Shown: piece after piece, positions 26,635 through 34,111 of the stretch | How the letters are laid out: every line of letters begins with the position of its first letter | Numbering within the stretch: the first letter of the stretch is position 1 | NCBI GenBank assembly: GCA_003157745.1 | Contig: PMKM01000064.1 | Location: 18,243 to 68,044, forward strand | Reading direction: 5' to 3' | Length of the DNA: 49,802 nucleotides | Source of the DNA: Bryobacterales bacterium | GTDB taxonomy: Bacteria; Acidobacteriota; Terriglobia; Bryobacterales; Bryobacteraceae | Notes under the pieces: generated by a model | Databases searched by the model: none | Seen by the model: the letters and a program-made list of their open reading frames with translations, nothing else | Told to the model about the DNA's origin: nothing | Program-made: the position numbers and the translations under genes

Positions 26635-27186
26635 TCACCGCGGCAATCGCCAGATCAAGTAGATTAGTCCGATGGCGAACCCCGCGCCGGCCTGATACTC
26701 CTGATTCTGTAAGTACAAGCGAAAGCGAAACGGCGCCGGCGTCGATTCCGGATCCGGAGTAAGTCGCGGCCACAGCGCCCGCACGCGTCCTGCATAAGTT
26801 GCGTAATCCGGGAATAGGTGGCGCAGGTGCTGCTCTTCGAGTTGAATCACCGGCAGATAGACCAATAAGAAGACACACGCGAACACCAGTGCCAGCCACG
26901 GACTGCGCGCGGCGATGGCCAGTCCCGTGGCCACCAGCAGCGTGCCCAGATAGAGCGGGTTGCGCATGTGCGCGTACGGTCCGCCGGTCGCTAGTTCCCG
27001 GTTCTTATCGAGACATCCCGCCGCCCACCCGCGCAGCGCGAGGCCGGCGAGCGAAACCGGCACGCCCCAGGCAAGCGACTCGGCCAGCGGCCGCGACAGC
27101 CACGCGAACACCGCCACGATGAGAAAGCCGGACGGAACGCGCAACCGCGCCACTCGGTCGGCATAAGGTTTGGGAAATGAAATCAT
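26635..27186 (-). CDS. isoprenylcysteine carboxyl methyltransferase-family membrane protein
   Basis: The 183-residue protein has four to five membrane helices and the ICMT/PEMT signature. ELATGGPYAHMRNPLYLGTLL corresponds to the cofactor-binding loop (G.Y...RHP.Y.G), and QLEEQHLRHLFPDYATYAGRVRALWPRL is the C-terminal E..L...F...Y..Y block. These enzymes methylate small hydrophobic or lipid substrates using S-adenosylmethionine; bacterial substrates are mostly unknown. ATG 27186 overlaps the stop of the upstream GT9 gene (ATGA) and is preferred over the in-frame ATG at 27198. Coupling to a glycosyltransferase suggests a role in envelope lipid modification, but this is inference. Confidence 0.8.
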   Translation of the reverse strand: MISFPKPYADRVARLRVPSGFLIVAVFAWLSRPLAESLAWGVPVSLAGLALRGWAAGCLDKNRELATGGPYAHMRNPLYLGTLLVATGLAIAARSPWLALVFACVFLLVYLPVIQLEEQHLRHLFPDYATYAGRVRALWPRLTPDPESTPAPFRFRLYLQNQEYQAGAGFAIGLIYLIWRLPR

Positions 27187-28313
27187 TTGGGTTTGCACGC
27201 GCTCTCGTCGCGCGGCCGACGAAGCGCCCCGCGCAGCGATTCGAAAACTTCTTCCACCGTGATCCGGCGCATACTCTCGTCAATCTCGTCGAGCCGCTTA
27301 TAAGTGGTCGTCGCTCCCGGCCATCGCAGCACGCCGAGCGAACCGCCATACGGCCCGTTGCGCGCGGGATCGGTCGGCCCGAACAGCGCCACGCCCGGCT
27401 TCGCGAGCGCCGCCGCCAGGTGCATCGGTCCGCTGTCCACTCCCACCACCGCCGTTGCGCGCCGCGTGGCGTCGATCAATCCGGCCAAGCCGCAAGCGTG
27501 CGGCCAGATGCCATCGGCCGCGGCGAGCCGCGACACAACTGGTTGGCAGGCGGAAGCGCCTGCCCCGCTCTTCCGCAAATCCTCCGCCACCAAAGTGGGA
27601 CAGGCGCTTTCGCCTGTCAACCCACAAGCCCGCGAGTCGCCGGGTGACAAAGTGGGACAGACGCTTCCGTCTGTCAACCCGCCCGGAGGACCATTCAGCA
27701 CCAGGGGCATCTTGCATTCGCGCCACAGCAGCTTGCCCAGCGCGAGGTAGTTTTCGAGCGGCCACTGCTTGGCGCGCCAGCCGGCCGTGGGCGATGCCAG
27801 CACAAAGTCGCCCTCGGGTAACTCCGCTTCGGGCCGTCCCGCCGGCAACGGAAAAACGCGCAGCCGCTCGCGCGCCCCGGCCGCCGCCGCAAGATCGAGA
27901 TTGCGATCCACCACATGCGCCGCCTCGCTCGATGCGCGGTTCGTATAGAAGACGCCCGCCGCCCGCTCGCGTAGTTGCCCGCTCTCCCAACCGAAGATGC
28001 GCTCCGGCCGCGCCGCCGCAGCCACCACCGCCGATTTCAGCAACCCTTGAAAATCCACCGCCAAATCGAACCCCTCGCTGCGCAATTCGCGCCACGAAGC
28101 CAGAAGCCCGCTCGCGCTGCGCCTCCGCAGTAGAATCACTCGGTCCACATGCCGGTTCGCTTCGAGTAAGTCCGCCCACTGCGGTTCCACCACCCAAGTC
28201 AGGTGCGCCCCAGGGAAGCCACTCTTCAACGACGCCACGCCCGCCAGCGCGTGGACGATATCGCCCATCGCACCCAGCCGTACCACGAGTATCCGCAAAG
28301 GGTTCCGCGTCAA
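27183..28313 (-). CDS. family 9 glycosyltransferase (heptosyltransferase I-like) with inserted repeat peptide
   Basis: The 376-residue protein starts ILVVRLGAMGDIVHALAGV, the ADP-heptose:LPS heptosyltransferase (WaaC/RfaF) opening. It carries FDLAVDFQGLLKSAVVA, LASPTAGWRAKQWP and the donor-site block VVGVDSGPMHLAAALAKPGVALFGPTDPARNGPYG. It probably adds heptose or a related sugar to the lipid A core at the cytoplasmic membrane. Residues about 211-260 do not belong to the family: they translate three palindromic repeats (see 27541-27683) and read GLTDGSVCPTL, GLTGESACPTL and AGASACQPV. The insert falls between the LVLNGPP strand and the AACGLAGLID-type segment, in a likely surface loop, and leaves the frame open. 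Activity may persist. Stop overlaps the methyltransferase-like gene. Confidence 0.88.
   Translation of the reverse strand: MTRNPLRILVVRLGAMGDIVHALAGVASLKSGFPGAHLTWVVEPQWADLLEANRHVDRVILLRRRSASGLLASWRELRSEGFDLAVDFQGLLKSAVVAAAARPERIFGWESGQLRERAAGVFYTNRASSEAAHVVDRNLDLAAAAGARERLRVFPLPAGRPEAELPEGDFVLASPTAGWRAKQWPLENYLALGKLLWRECKMPLVLNGPPGGLTDGSVCPTLSPGDSRACGLTGESACPTLVAEDLRKSGAGASACQPVVSRLAAADGIWPHACGLAGLIDATRRATAVVGVDSGPMHLAAALAKPGVALFGPTDPARNGPYGGSLGVLRWPGATTTYKRLDEIDESMRRITVEEVFESLRGALRRPRDESACKPK
27541..27683. repeat. three palindromic units inserted in frame in the GT9 gene
   Basis: Three hairpin units lie in series: GGCAGGCGG/CGCCTGCC (27545-27564), GTGGGACAGGCG/CGCCTGTC (about 27595-27618) and GTGGGACAGACG/CGTCTGTC (about 27652-27676), spaced by about 25-30 bases. 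The composite begins GGTTGGC and ends GTCAACCC, which gives inverted termini. A two-unit version sits at 32506-32586. Confidence 0.85.
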
Positions 28314-28441
28314 AGGAGTCGCCAGTCCTTATTCAATCACAAATCGCTGTTGCGGCCTGGCATGCGGCCCATGACGGGGCTCTCGACGTGCAGCGGCAGG
28401 GAATTTGGATCCAGAGCCGCAGCCAGCATCCGGTCTGGCCA

Positions 28442-28948
28442 CTACTCATCCATTTGGGCGGGTTCCGGATGGTCAGCCGAGAAAGTCACATTGCGTACGA
28501 ATGAGTAGGGCCCGGAAGCTGGGTCATTTGGCCAACCTCTACCCGATGAATTTGCCAGCCGGGACAGCCTCTCGATATCCGTTTTGACAACAGAATTTGT
28601 AATCTCACAACGCGACGTGTCCAACGTTCCGGCCTTGACCGTATCCAGGTAATCTGAGACGGCTGCCGCTTCGATCAAGACCTTGCCTGATCCGGCCCAA
28701 TGACGGTCTTGCCCATTCTTCTTCACGCCAAAAACCCAAAATGACTCGCCAGTTTCCATATCGATGTAATTGCCGCCCGATTCCGCACGCCGTTGGCCTT
28801 TGCGCTTCATTAGACCTCGGCCGTTGAAATACAACGTCCGGCCGGACTTCGATTGCGTCACGTAGCCAATCCACGCGGGGCCATTGTCGGAATGGCCGCT
28901 CTTGAGCTCGATGTACCTGAGGATCTTCACCCTCAAAGTGTGCCACAC
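28442..28948 (-). CDS. conserved hypothetical protein
   Basis: The product is up to 168 residues; the start is either GTG 28948 or GTG 28930, and the latter gives a start (VKILRYIELKSG) that I recall as the N-terminus of related proteins. It contains ILRYIELKSGHSDNGPAWIG, SGRTLYFNGRGL, GGNYIDMETGESFWVFGVK and the very conserved-looking GQDRHWAGSGKVLI, followed by a loose C-terminal helix region. It resembles a widespread family of small soluble proteins without assigned function. No signal peptide, membrane segment or known catalytic motif is seen. It stands alone, with 128 bases to the GT9 gene and 131 to the DUF1080 gene. Confidence 0.7.
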   Translation of the reverse strand: MWHTLRVKILRYIELKSGHSDNGPAWIGYVTQSKSGRTLYFNGRGLMKRKGQRRAESGGNYIDMETGESFWVFGVKKNGQDRHWAGSGKVLIEAAAVSDYLDTVKAGTLDTSRCEITNSVVKTDIERLSRLANSSGRGWPNDPASGPYSFVRNVTFSADHPEPAQMDE

Positions 28949-29079
28949 CAGCGCCGAGTTGACCAGAGCCCCCCGGAGCTTCTTTGGGGGTACGCTTGAG
29001 CTCGTGATTCTGGAGTCAATCCGCTTGGCCGAATAACAACCGCGTCGGACGCTGACCCACTACCAGACCCCTTCCCCAC

Positions 29080-29910
29080 TTACTCCGCCTGATCGTACCC
29101 GCCGAGTCTCCGTATCCAGATATTGCGATACCGGACCGGGTCGTGGTGGTCCTGCAAGAGTAGCGGCGCTTCGGCGGGCTGGGCGGTGTAGTGAGCTACC
29201 TGCCTATAGACCATCGGGCCCAGGATCTCTTTGTGATGATGTACCACGACTCCGTTGTAAATGACTGTCACAAACGCCGGCTTAGTCACCTGGTCGCCTG
29301 TCAGTCGCGGCGCTTCGAAGACGATGTCATAGGTGTTCCATTCGCCTGGCCTGCGGGCCGGGTTGACCAGCGGCGGCCATTGGCCATAAATCGCGGCCGT
29401 CTGTCCGTCCGCATAAGTCGGGTTCTCCCATGCGTCGAGCACCTGAATCTCAAAGCGGCTCATTAGGATCACGCCGCTGTTGCCGCGGCTCTGGCTGTTG
29501 CCGTGCGGCGGCGCGGGCGATGCCCATTCGACGTGTAACTGGCAGTCTCCGAACTTATCGCGCGTCACTAAGTCGCCCGAGTTCCCCGCCACCTCGAAGT
29601 ATCCGTCTCCAAGCTTCCAGGTGGGTTCGATCAGTTTGCCCTGGTTCTCGCCGCGTCCGCGCTGCTGCCACTTGGACAGGCCGGTGCCATCGAACAGTAC
29701 GATCGCATCCGATGGCGGCGCGCCCGGCGCATTCCCGGGAACCACCACTTTAGGATGCGGCCGCGCCGGATCGTGTACGTGCCAGGGCATCCCCGGCAGC
29801 ATTGGCGTATCGGTGAAACCCAGGTCGGGATTGGGCTGTTTGTCTTGAGCCGGGGCGGCGCTCGCAAGCGCGGCGGCGGCGGAGACTTTGAGGAAATCGT
29901 TCCGCGTCAT
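29080..29910 (-). CDS. exported DUF1080 (3-keto-disaccharide hydrolase-like) protein
   Basis: The 276-residue protein has a Tat-like or Sec signal (MTRNDFLKVSAAAALASAAPA; one Arg only, so a weak Tat motif). A DUF1080 concanavalin-like domain follows: AIVLFDGTGLSKWQQRG, WKLGDGYFEVAGNSGDLVTRDKFGD, CQLHVEWASP, SRGNSGVILMSRFEIQVLDAW, and the closing LLLQDHHDPVRYRNIWIR. The family (PF06439) includes 3-keto-glycoside hydrolases and is expanded in Acidobacteria and Planctomycetes. It probably acts on glycosides in the periplasm. The frame extends to 29949, but ATG 29910 is the natural start. It is monocistronic. Confidence 0.88.
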   Translation of the reverse strand: MTRNDFLKVSAAAALASAAPAQDKQPNPDLGFTDTPMLPGMPWHVHDPARPHPKVVVPGNAPGAPPSDAIVLFDGTGLSKWQQRGRGENQGKLIEPTWKLGDGYFEVAGNSGDLVTRDKFGDCQLHVEWASPAPPHGNSQSRGNSGVILMSRFEIQVLDAWENPTYADGQTAAIYGQWPPLVNPARRPGEWNTYDIVFEAPRLTGDQVTKPAFVTVIYNGVVVHHHKEILGPMVYRQVAHYTAQPAEAPLLLQDHHDPVRYRNIWIRRLGGYDQAE

Positions 29911-30050
29911 GGCGAACCCAGCATAATGCGATTGCCGCTCCCAACACAACCGGCCCGCCGGCTTTGCTCGAACGAAAAAAGCCCCGCCGCCCTCCGAGGG
30001 CGCGGCGAGGCCAGAGAAGTTGCGATTGCCGGCTGCGACAACCGCGTCGA

Positions 30051-30106
30051 CCGCTCCCTCTGGTCGCGGCTCCGTTTGCGTTCGGAGCCGTCGCCAGAGG
30101 AAGCGG
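30051..30106. repeat. 24-base dispersed element, inverted pair (copy 3)
   Basis: The element at 30051-30074 and its inverted copy at 30083-30106 (20 of 24 positions pair) are separated by the 8-base loop TTTGCGTT. They can form a long hairpin between the convergent-side end of the lysine-rich protein gene and the start of the DUF1080 gene. It lies within the 234-base gap 29911-30144, which holds nothing else recognisable. Confidence 0.75.
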
Positions 30107-30144
30107 TTGCCGGCGATAGTGCCGGCCGTTCCAGCAGAGGCACG

Positions 30145-30393
30145 TTAGTTCTTGGCCGGGACTGCGGGCGCGGCGCTGGCAACCTTGGATTTGTTGGCGC
30201 GCTTCGCAGCGGCGGTCGTCTTGGTGGACTTTTTCGGGGCCTTGGTGGCCTTCTTCGTGCTCTTCGGTTTGGCCGTGCTCTTGGCCGTGGTTACGGTTTT
30301 CCCTGCGTCGGTGGTGGGCGCGGGGGCCGGTGTCTGCGCGGCGAACGACAGGGTGGCAAGTCCGAGGGCGAGGGCGATCAGCGTCTTTTTCAT
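30145..30393 (-). CDS. small exported Lys/Ala-rich (histone H1-like) protein
   Basis: The 82-residue protein has a clear signal peptide (MKKTLIALALGLATLSFAAQ). The mature part is built from Lys, Ala, Thr, Ser and Pro (KSTAKPKSTKKATKAPKK), resembling the histone H1 tail. A strong ribosome-binding site (GAGGAG, 7 bases before ATG) shows that it is a real gene. A 6-bp hairpin (30408-30425, GCGGGC/GCCCGC) lies directly before the ribosome-binding site in the leader. The mature protein would be a highly basic, disordered periplasmic or surface polypeptide that could bind DNA, polysaccharide or the envelope. Function unknown. Confidence 0.7.
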   Translation of the reverse strand: MKKTLIALALGLATLSFAAQTPAPAPTTDAGKTVTTAKSTAKPKSTKKATKAPKKSTKTTAAAKRANKSKVASAAPAVPAKN

Positions 30394-30407
30394 TTTATTT
30401 CTCCTCT

Positions 30408-30425
30408 GCGGGCCTCATCGCCCGC
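30408..30425 (-). promoter_or_regulatory. 5' leader hairpin before the Lys-rich gene
   Basis: A perfect 6-bp stem (GCGGGC/GCCCGC) with a 6-base loop ends two bases before the GAGGAG ribosome-binding site. It could modulate translation or stabilise the transcript. Position-based inference. Confidence 0.35.
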
Positions 30426-30561
30426 TTACAATCCCATCTTGCGGCCAACGCCGAAAATGCACACTAGCCGACGCAGGCTACTGGAGGCCCCCAATCCGGG
30501 GTGGCGGCGATTAAGATTCGTTAGTATACGAGCCGCGCGAGTTGCGATACTGGATAACGCG

Positions 30562-31863
30562 ATGCAACCAAAGCCGATCACTCACCGCAACATCTTTCGC
30601 GTGCTGACGGCCGGCTTCGCCCTGGTGGTGATCCTGCTCCTGGCCGCGGCGCTGGTGGCCGTGCGCAACATCCACGCCATCCGGCAAAGCGCCTCCGGCC
30701 TGATCGGCGAACAGGAAGTGGCGCGCCGGCTGATCGGCGAACTGCACGGACAACAGACCAGCCTGGCCGAAGTCTTCTCGATCCTGGCGCGCGACCCCGA
30801 TTCGCTGGACGCGGGTGCGATTCTCCAGCAGCTCGATACCGCCGACGCCGATACCTCCCGCATCGCCGCCGAAGGCGCGCGCACGGCGGACCGCGACCTC
30901 TGGGCGCGGCTGCGGCAAGCCTCGCTCGCGTTCTCCTCCGAGGCGCGCCACATTCTGGCCGAAGACGAGCCGGAGACGTTCGCTCCGGTCGAGCTGTTTC
31001 GCCAGCATGAGGACTTCATGTCCGTGGTCGCGCGGCTGGTCGAGCGCGAATACCGGCTGGCCGGCGTGGCGCAAGCGCAGCTCGATCGGTTGACGTCGGA
31101 ACTGCTCGAGACCACCGTGATCTTCGCCGGTTCGAGCGTTCTGCTGGCGCTCGTCTTCGCCATCATTACCGTGCGCATGGTGTCGCGGCTGATTCGCGGC
31201 CTCGAATGGCAGACGGCCGAACTGGGCCGCGTCTCCTGGCACATGCTGGAGGATCAGGAGGCCACTGCGCGGCGCTTCTCGCACGAGTTGCACGACGAAC
31301 TGGGACAATCGCTCACCGCCATCAAGACCAATCTCGCCGCCGTCGCGCCGGCCGCGCCCGAGCGCATCGCCGATTGCCTGCGTCTGGTGGACGAAGCGAT
31401 TGGCAACGTGCGCCAGATGTCGCAGCTCCTGCGGCCCACCATTCTCGACGATTTCGGACTGGCCGCCAGCCTGCGCTGGCAGGTGGAGGGGTTTGCCGCG
31501 CGCACCGGCATCGACGCGCGGTTCGAATCCAACTTCGACCGCCGCCTACCCGGCGAAACTGAAACCCACCTGTTCCGCATCGCCCAGGAGGCGCTCACCA
31601 ACGTGGCGCGCCACGCCGAAGCGCATCGCGTGACGGTGACGCTCATGGCCGAAAAGCGGCAGCTCCGCTTGAGCGTGCAAGACGATGGCAAGGGCCTGGC
31701 GGGCGCGCCGGCCGAGGGCCGCGGCATGGGCATGATCGGCATGCGCGCCCGCGCCCGCATCGCCGGCGGCGAATTCGCCGAACGTTCGCGCCCCGGCCAG
31801 GGTGTTCTAATTGAAGTTCGGCTCCCCATTCCAGATGAAACGGATTCGCATTCTGCTGGCTGA
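30562..31863 (+). CDS. sensor histidine kinase (NarL/DegS type, HisKA_3)
   Basis: The 433-residue kinase has one N-terminal membrane helix (FRVLTAGFALVVILLLAAALVAV), a periplasmic helical sensor of about 150 residues, and a second helix (LLETTVIFAGSSVLLALVFAIITV). A HAMP-like linker and a HisKA_3 dimerisation domain follow. The phospho-acceptor is His244 in SHELHDELGQSLTAIK. The ATP-binding domain has IAQEALTNVARHAEAHRV and VQDDGKGL with GRGMGMIGMRARA. ATG 30562 precedes the first helix; the frame is open far upstream but without homology. The gene overlaps the next regulator by 29 bases, forming a two-component pair. The periplasmic stimulus is unknown. Confidence 0.92.
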   Translation: MQPKPITHRNIFRVLTAGFALVVILLLAAALVAVRNIHAIRQSASGLIGEQEVARRLIGELHGQQTSLAEVFSILARDPDSLDAGAILQQLDTADADTSRIAAEGARTADRDLWARLRQASLAFSSEARHILAEDEPETFAPVELFRQHEDFMSVVARLVEREYRLAGVAQAQLDRLTSELLETTVIFAGSSVLLALVFAIITVRMVSRLIRGLEWQTAELGRVSWHMLEDQEATARRFSHELHDELGQSLTAIKTNLAAVAPAAPERIADCLRLVDEAIGNVRQMSQLLRPTILDDFGLAASLRWQVEGFAARTGIDARFESNFDRRLPGETETHLFRIAQEALTNVARHAEAHRVTVTLMAEKRQLRLSVQDDGKGLAGAPAEGRGMGMIGMRARARIAGGEFAERSRPGQGVLIEVRLPIPDETDSHSAG

Positions 31864-32470
31864 CGACCACGCCGTGGTGCGGCGCGGATTTCAGATGATC
31901 CTCGCCGAGCAAGCCGACATGGAGATCGTCGGCGAAGCCGGCAACGGCCGCGAGGCGCTGGAACTGGCCGCCCAGTTGAAGCCCGACGTAGTGGTGATGG
32001 ATGTCGCCATGCCGGAGCTGAACGGCATCGAAGCCACTCGCCGCATGCCGGACAACGCGCCGCACGCGCGCGTGCTCGCGCTCAGCATGCACAAGGACGC
32101 GGTCTACGTGCGCGAGATCCTGCGCGCCGGCGCGCGCGGTTATCTGTTGAAGGATGCCGCGCCGGCCGACCTCGTGACGGCCGTGCGCGCCGTGGCCGCC
32201 GGCGAAGGCTATCTCAGCCCGGCCGTTTCCGATGCCGTTCTGGACGACTATCGCCGCCACGTCACCAACCCCATCGACCTGTTGACCAGCCGTGAACGCG
32301 AAGTGCTGCAAATGCTCGCCGAAGGCAAGACCAACAAAGAGATCGCCGCCGTGTTGAACTTGAGCGTCTACACCGTGGATGCGCACCGCGGCCGCATCAT
32401 GGAAAAACTCAACGTCCACAGCATCAACGAACTGGTCCGCTTCGCCGTGCGCAACGGGCTGATCGACTGA
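31835..32470 (+). CDS. NarL/FixJ-type response regulator
   Basis: The 211-residue regulator has a receiver (ILLADDHAVVRRGFQMIL, Asp56 in VVVMDVAMPELNG, Lys in YLLKDAAPADL) and a LuxR-type HTH (LTSREREVLQMLAEGKTNKEIAAVLNLSVYTVDAHRGRI). It is activated by the overlapping upstream kinase and binds DNA as a dimer. ATG 31835 gives the standard regulator start MKRIRILLADDH; the TTG at 31811 is less likely. Targets are not visible in the window. The gene is followed by the palindromic repeat at 32506-32586. Confidence 0.93.
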   Translation: MKRIRILLADDHAVVRRGFQMILAEQADMEIVGEAGNGREALELAAQLKPDVVVMDVAMPELNGIEATRRMPDNAPHARVLALSMHKDAVYVREILRAGARGYLLKDAAPADLVTAVRAVAAGEGYLSPAVSDAVLDDYRRHVTNPIDLLTSREREVLQMLAEGKTNKEIAAVLNLSVYTVDAHRGRIMEKLNVHSINELVRFAVRNGLID

Positions 32471-32505
32471 GCGAAGGCATCGGAGCTTCAATCCCGGGAT
32501 AAACA

Positions 32506-32586
32506 GTTGGCAGGCGAAAGCGCCTGCCCCACCTTGCTGCGAACCTCTCGACGGTGAAGTGGGACAGACGCTTTCGTCTGTCAACC
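32506..32586. repeat. two-unit palindromic repeat (GTTGGCAGG...CTGTCAACC)
   Basis: GGCAGGCG/CGCCTGCC (32509-32528) and GTGGGACAGACG/CGTCTGTC (32560-32582) lie in opposite sense with GGTTG/CAACC-type ends. This is the same composite as the insert at 27541-27683, here in the 124-base intergenic region between the regulator and the convergent HMA-like gene, where it could serve as a bidirectional terminator. Confidence 0.8.
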
Positions 32587-32594
32587 ACCACGCG

Positions 32595-32810
32595 TTACGC
32601 CTGCTCGACCGCGATGCCGGCGTGGGTGAGGGCGGCTTCGACCTCGGCCGGGCGCAGACGCGTGGCGTCGTATTCGACCGTCAGGCTGTCCATGGCGGGC
32701 GACAGGCGCACGCGTTGAATGCCATAGAGCGAATGCGCGCTGGCAATGGTCGGGAACAGGTTCGCGCTGAGCGGCTGGCTGAGGCGGAAATGGATCTGCA
32801 CCCTGGTCAT
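32595..32810 (-). CDS. small HMA-like (ferredoxin-fold) protein without CxxC
   Basis: The 71-residue protein has a beta-alpha-beta-beta-alpha-beta pattern: TRVQIHFRLS, helix SANLFPTIASAHSLYG, VQRVRLSPAMDSLTVEYDA, helix RPAEVEAALTHAG. This is the pattern of heavy-metal-associated domains, but the CxxC metal-binding pair is missing. It may bind a different ligand or a protein partner. It begins 6 bases after the thiD stop on the same strand, so it is probably co-transcribed with thiD. Function unknown. Confidence 0.65.
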   Translation of the reverse strand: MTRVQIHFRLSQPLSANLFPTIASAHSLYGIQRVRLSPAMDSLTVEYDATRLRPAEVEAALTHAGIAVEQA

Positions 32811-32816
32811 ACTCCA

Positions 32817-33599
32817 TTACAGAATAGCAGCGTGCAGATTGAGCGGGCCCGCCCCGCGGCCCAGTCCGGGATTGGTACGAATGGCCTCCGCGATCCAACG
32901 CTTGGCGCGCCCGACCGCTTCGGGCAGCGCCAGGCCGAGCGCCAGGCATGCGGTGATGGCCGCGGAATAGGCGCAGCCGGTGCCATGCGTGTGCGGCGTC
33001 TCGATGCGCGGCGCGGGGAACTCGTGCCAGGCTTTGCCATCGAACAGGAGATCGATCGGATCGCCCGGCAGGTGGCCGCCCTTGAGCAGCACAGCGCGCG
33101 CGCCCATTTCGTGCAGGCGCAGCACGACGCGGCGGGCATCAGCCGCATCGCGAATGGCGATGCCGGAAAGCGCCTCGGCCTCGGGGATATTCGGCGTGAT
33201 GAGCGCGGCGGAAGGCAGCAACTCGTCGGCCAACATGCGGACCGCCTTCGGCGCCAGCAGCGCGGTGCCGTGCGTGCTGACCAGCACCGGATCGACCACT
33301 AGCGGAAAATCGAAGTGCCGCGCCGCCTGCGCCACCGTGCGCACGATGGCGGACGAGCCGAGCGCGCCGGTCTTCGCGGCGGCGGGCGGAATGTCCTCGA
33401 GGACGGCATCGAGTTGCTGCCGCACCAGGTCCGCCGCCAGCACCTCGACGCGCGACACGCGCACGCTGTTCTGCACCGTGACGAGCGTGGCGATGGCTTC
33501 GCCATAGACGCCGAACTGATGGAACGTCTTGAGGTCGGCCTGCAACCCGGCGCCGCCCGTCGGGTCGGCTCCGGCGATAGTGAGGGCCACGGGCGTCAT
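32817..33599 (-). CDS. thiD: hydroxymethylpyrimidine/phosphomethylpyrimidine kinase
   Basis: The 260-residue ribokinase-fold enzyme phosphorylates HMP and HMP-P for thiamine synthesis in the cytoplasm. It opens ALTIAGADPTGGAGLQADLKTF, the ThiD substrate block, and contains VVDPVLVSTHGTALL, ITPNIPEAEALSG, VLLKGGH and the ATP/anion-hole motif THGTGCAYSAAITA. The length is normal. No TPP riboswitch-like sequence (CTGAGA with ACCTGATC) is seen in the short upstream gap, and no other thi genes are adjacent. It is probably co-transcribed with the small HMA-like gene downstream. Confidence 0.95.
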   Translation of the reverse strand: MTPVALTIAGADPTGGAGLQADLKTFHQFGVYGEAIATLVTVQNSVRVSRVEVLAADLVRQQLDAVLEDIPPAAAKTGALGSSAIVRTVAQAARHFDFPLVVDPVLVSTHGTALLAPKAVRMLADELLPSAALITPNIPEAEALSGIAIRDAADARRVVLRLHEMGARAVLLKGGHLPGDPIDLLFDGKAWHEFPAPRIETPHTHGTGCAYSAAITACLALGLALPEAVGRAKRWIAEAIRTNPGLGRGAGPLNLHAAIL

Positions 33600-33703
33600 A
33601 TTCCATCAAGGATAACGCGGTCCGGTTCCGGCCGCTTGTTCGCATGAGCGACAGGCCACGGAAGACGACCTTTGGGAAAGCGCTCGGCTGCTATCATCAG
33701 GGC

Positions 33704-34111
33704 GTGGATCGAACCAAGACAGTGCGCACGTACGTGCTGGTATTGCTCTTTATCGGCCTGCGAGGCTTCGGCAACCTGCTGCTGGCATACGGAACCAAGC
33801 GGTTGCCGGCGGTGCTCGGCGTGCATCCGGCGGCGTATTTGCAGTCGGTGCTCGATCCGGCGGTAGCGGCCGGCATCGCCATGCTCATCTTCTCGATGTT
33901 CACGCGCCTGGCGCTGCTGAGCAGGGCGGATCTGAGTTTCGTGCTGCCGGTGACGGCGGTCGGCTACGTGCTGGCCGCCGTACTGGGCACGGTGTTTCTG
34001 CACGAACACGTGACGGCCGCGCACTGGCTGGCGGCGTTTCTCATTTTCGCGGGAGTGGCCGTGGTGGGATCGACGCCGCAGAACACCACCAAAGAGGCCG
34101 GCGCGCAATGA
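33704..34111 (+). CDS. four-helix DMT/EamA-type membrane protein (first of pair)
   Basis: From GTG 33704 the product has 135 residues and four membrane helices (about 8-27, 45-62, 73-92, 100-118), with LSFVLPVTAVGYVLAAVLGTVFLHEHVT, the SMR/EamA half-transporter pattern. ATG 33644 is an in-frame alternative, but its extra 20 residues are non-hydrophobic and not typical. Its stop overlaps the start of a second four-helix protein (ATGA at 34108), like the ArnE/ArnF pair that flips undecaprenyl-linked aminoarabinose. The convergent neighbour is a HpnI/ceramide glucosyltransferase-like enzyme, so glycolipid flipping is a plausible role. Confidence 0.75.
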   Translation: MDRTKTVRTYVLVLLFIGLRGFGNLLLAYGTKRLPAVLGVHPAAYLQSVLDPAVAAGIAMLIFSMFTRLALLSRADLSFVLPVTAVGYVLAAVLGTVFLHEHVTAAHWLAAFLIFAGVAVVGSTPQNTTKEAGAQ

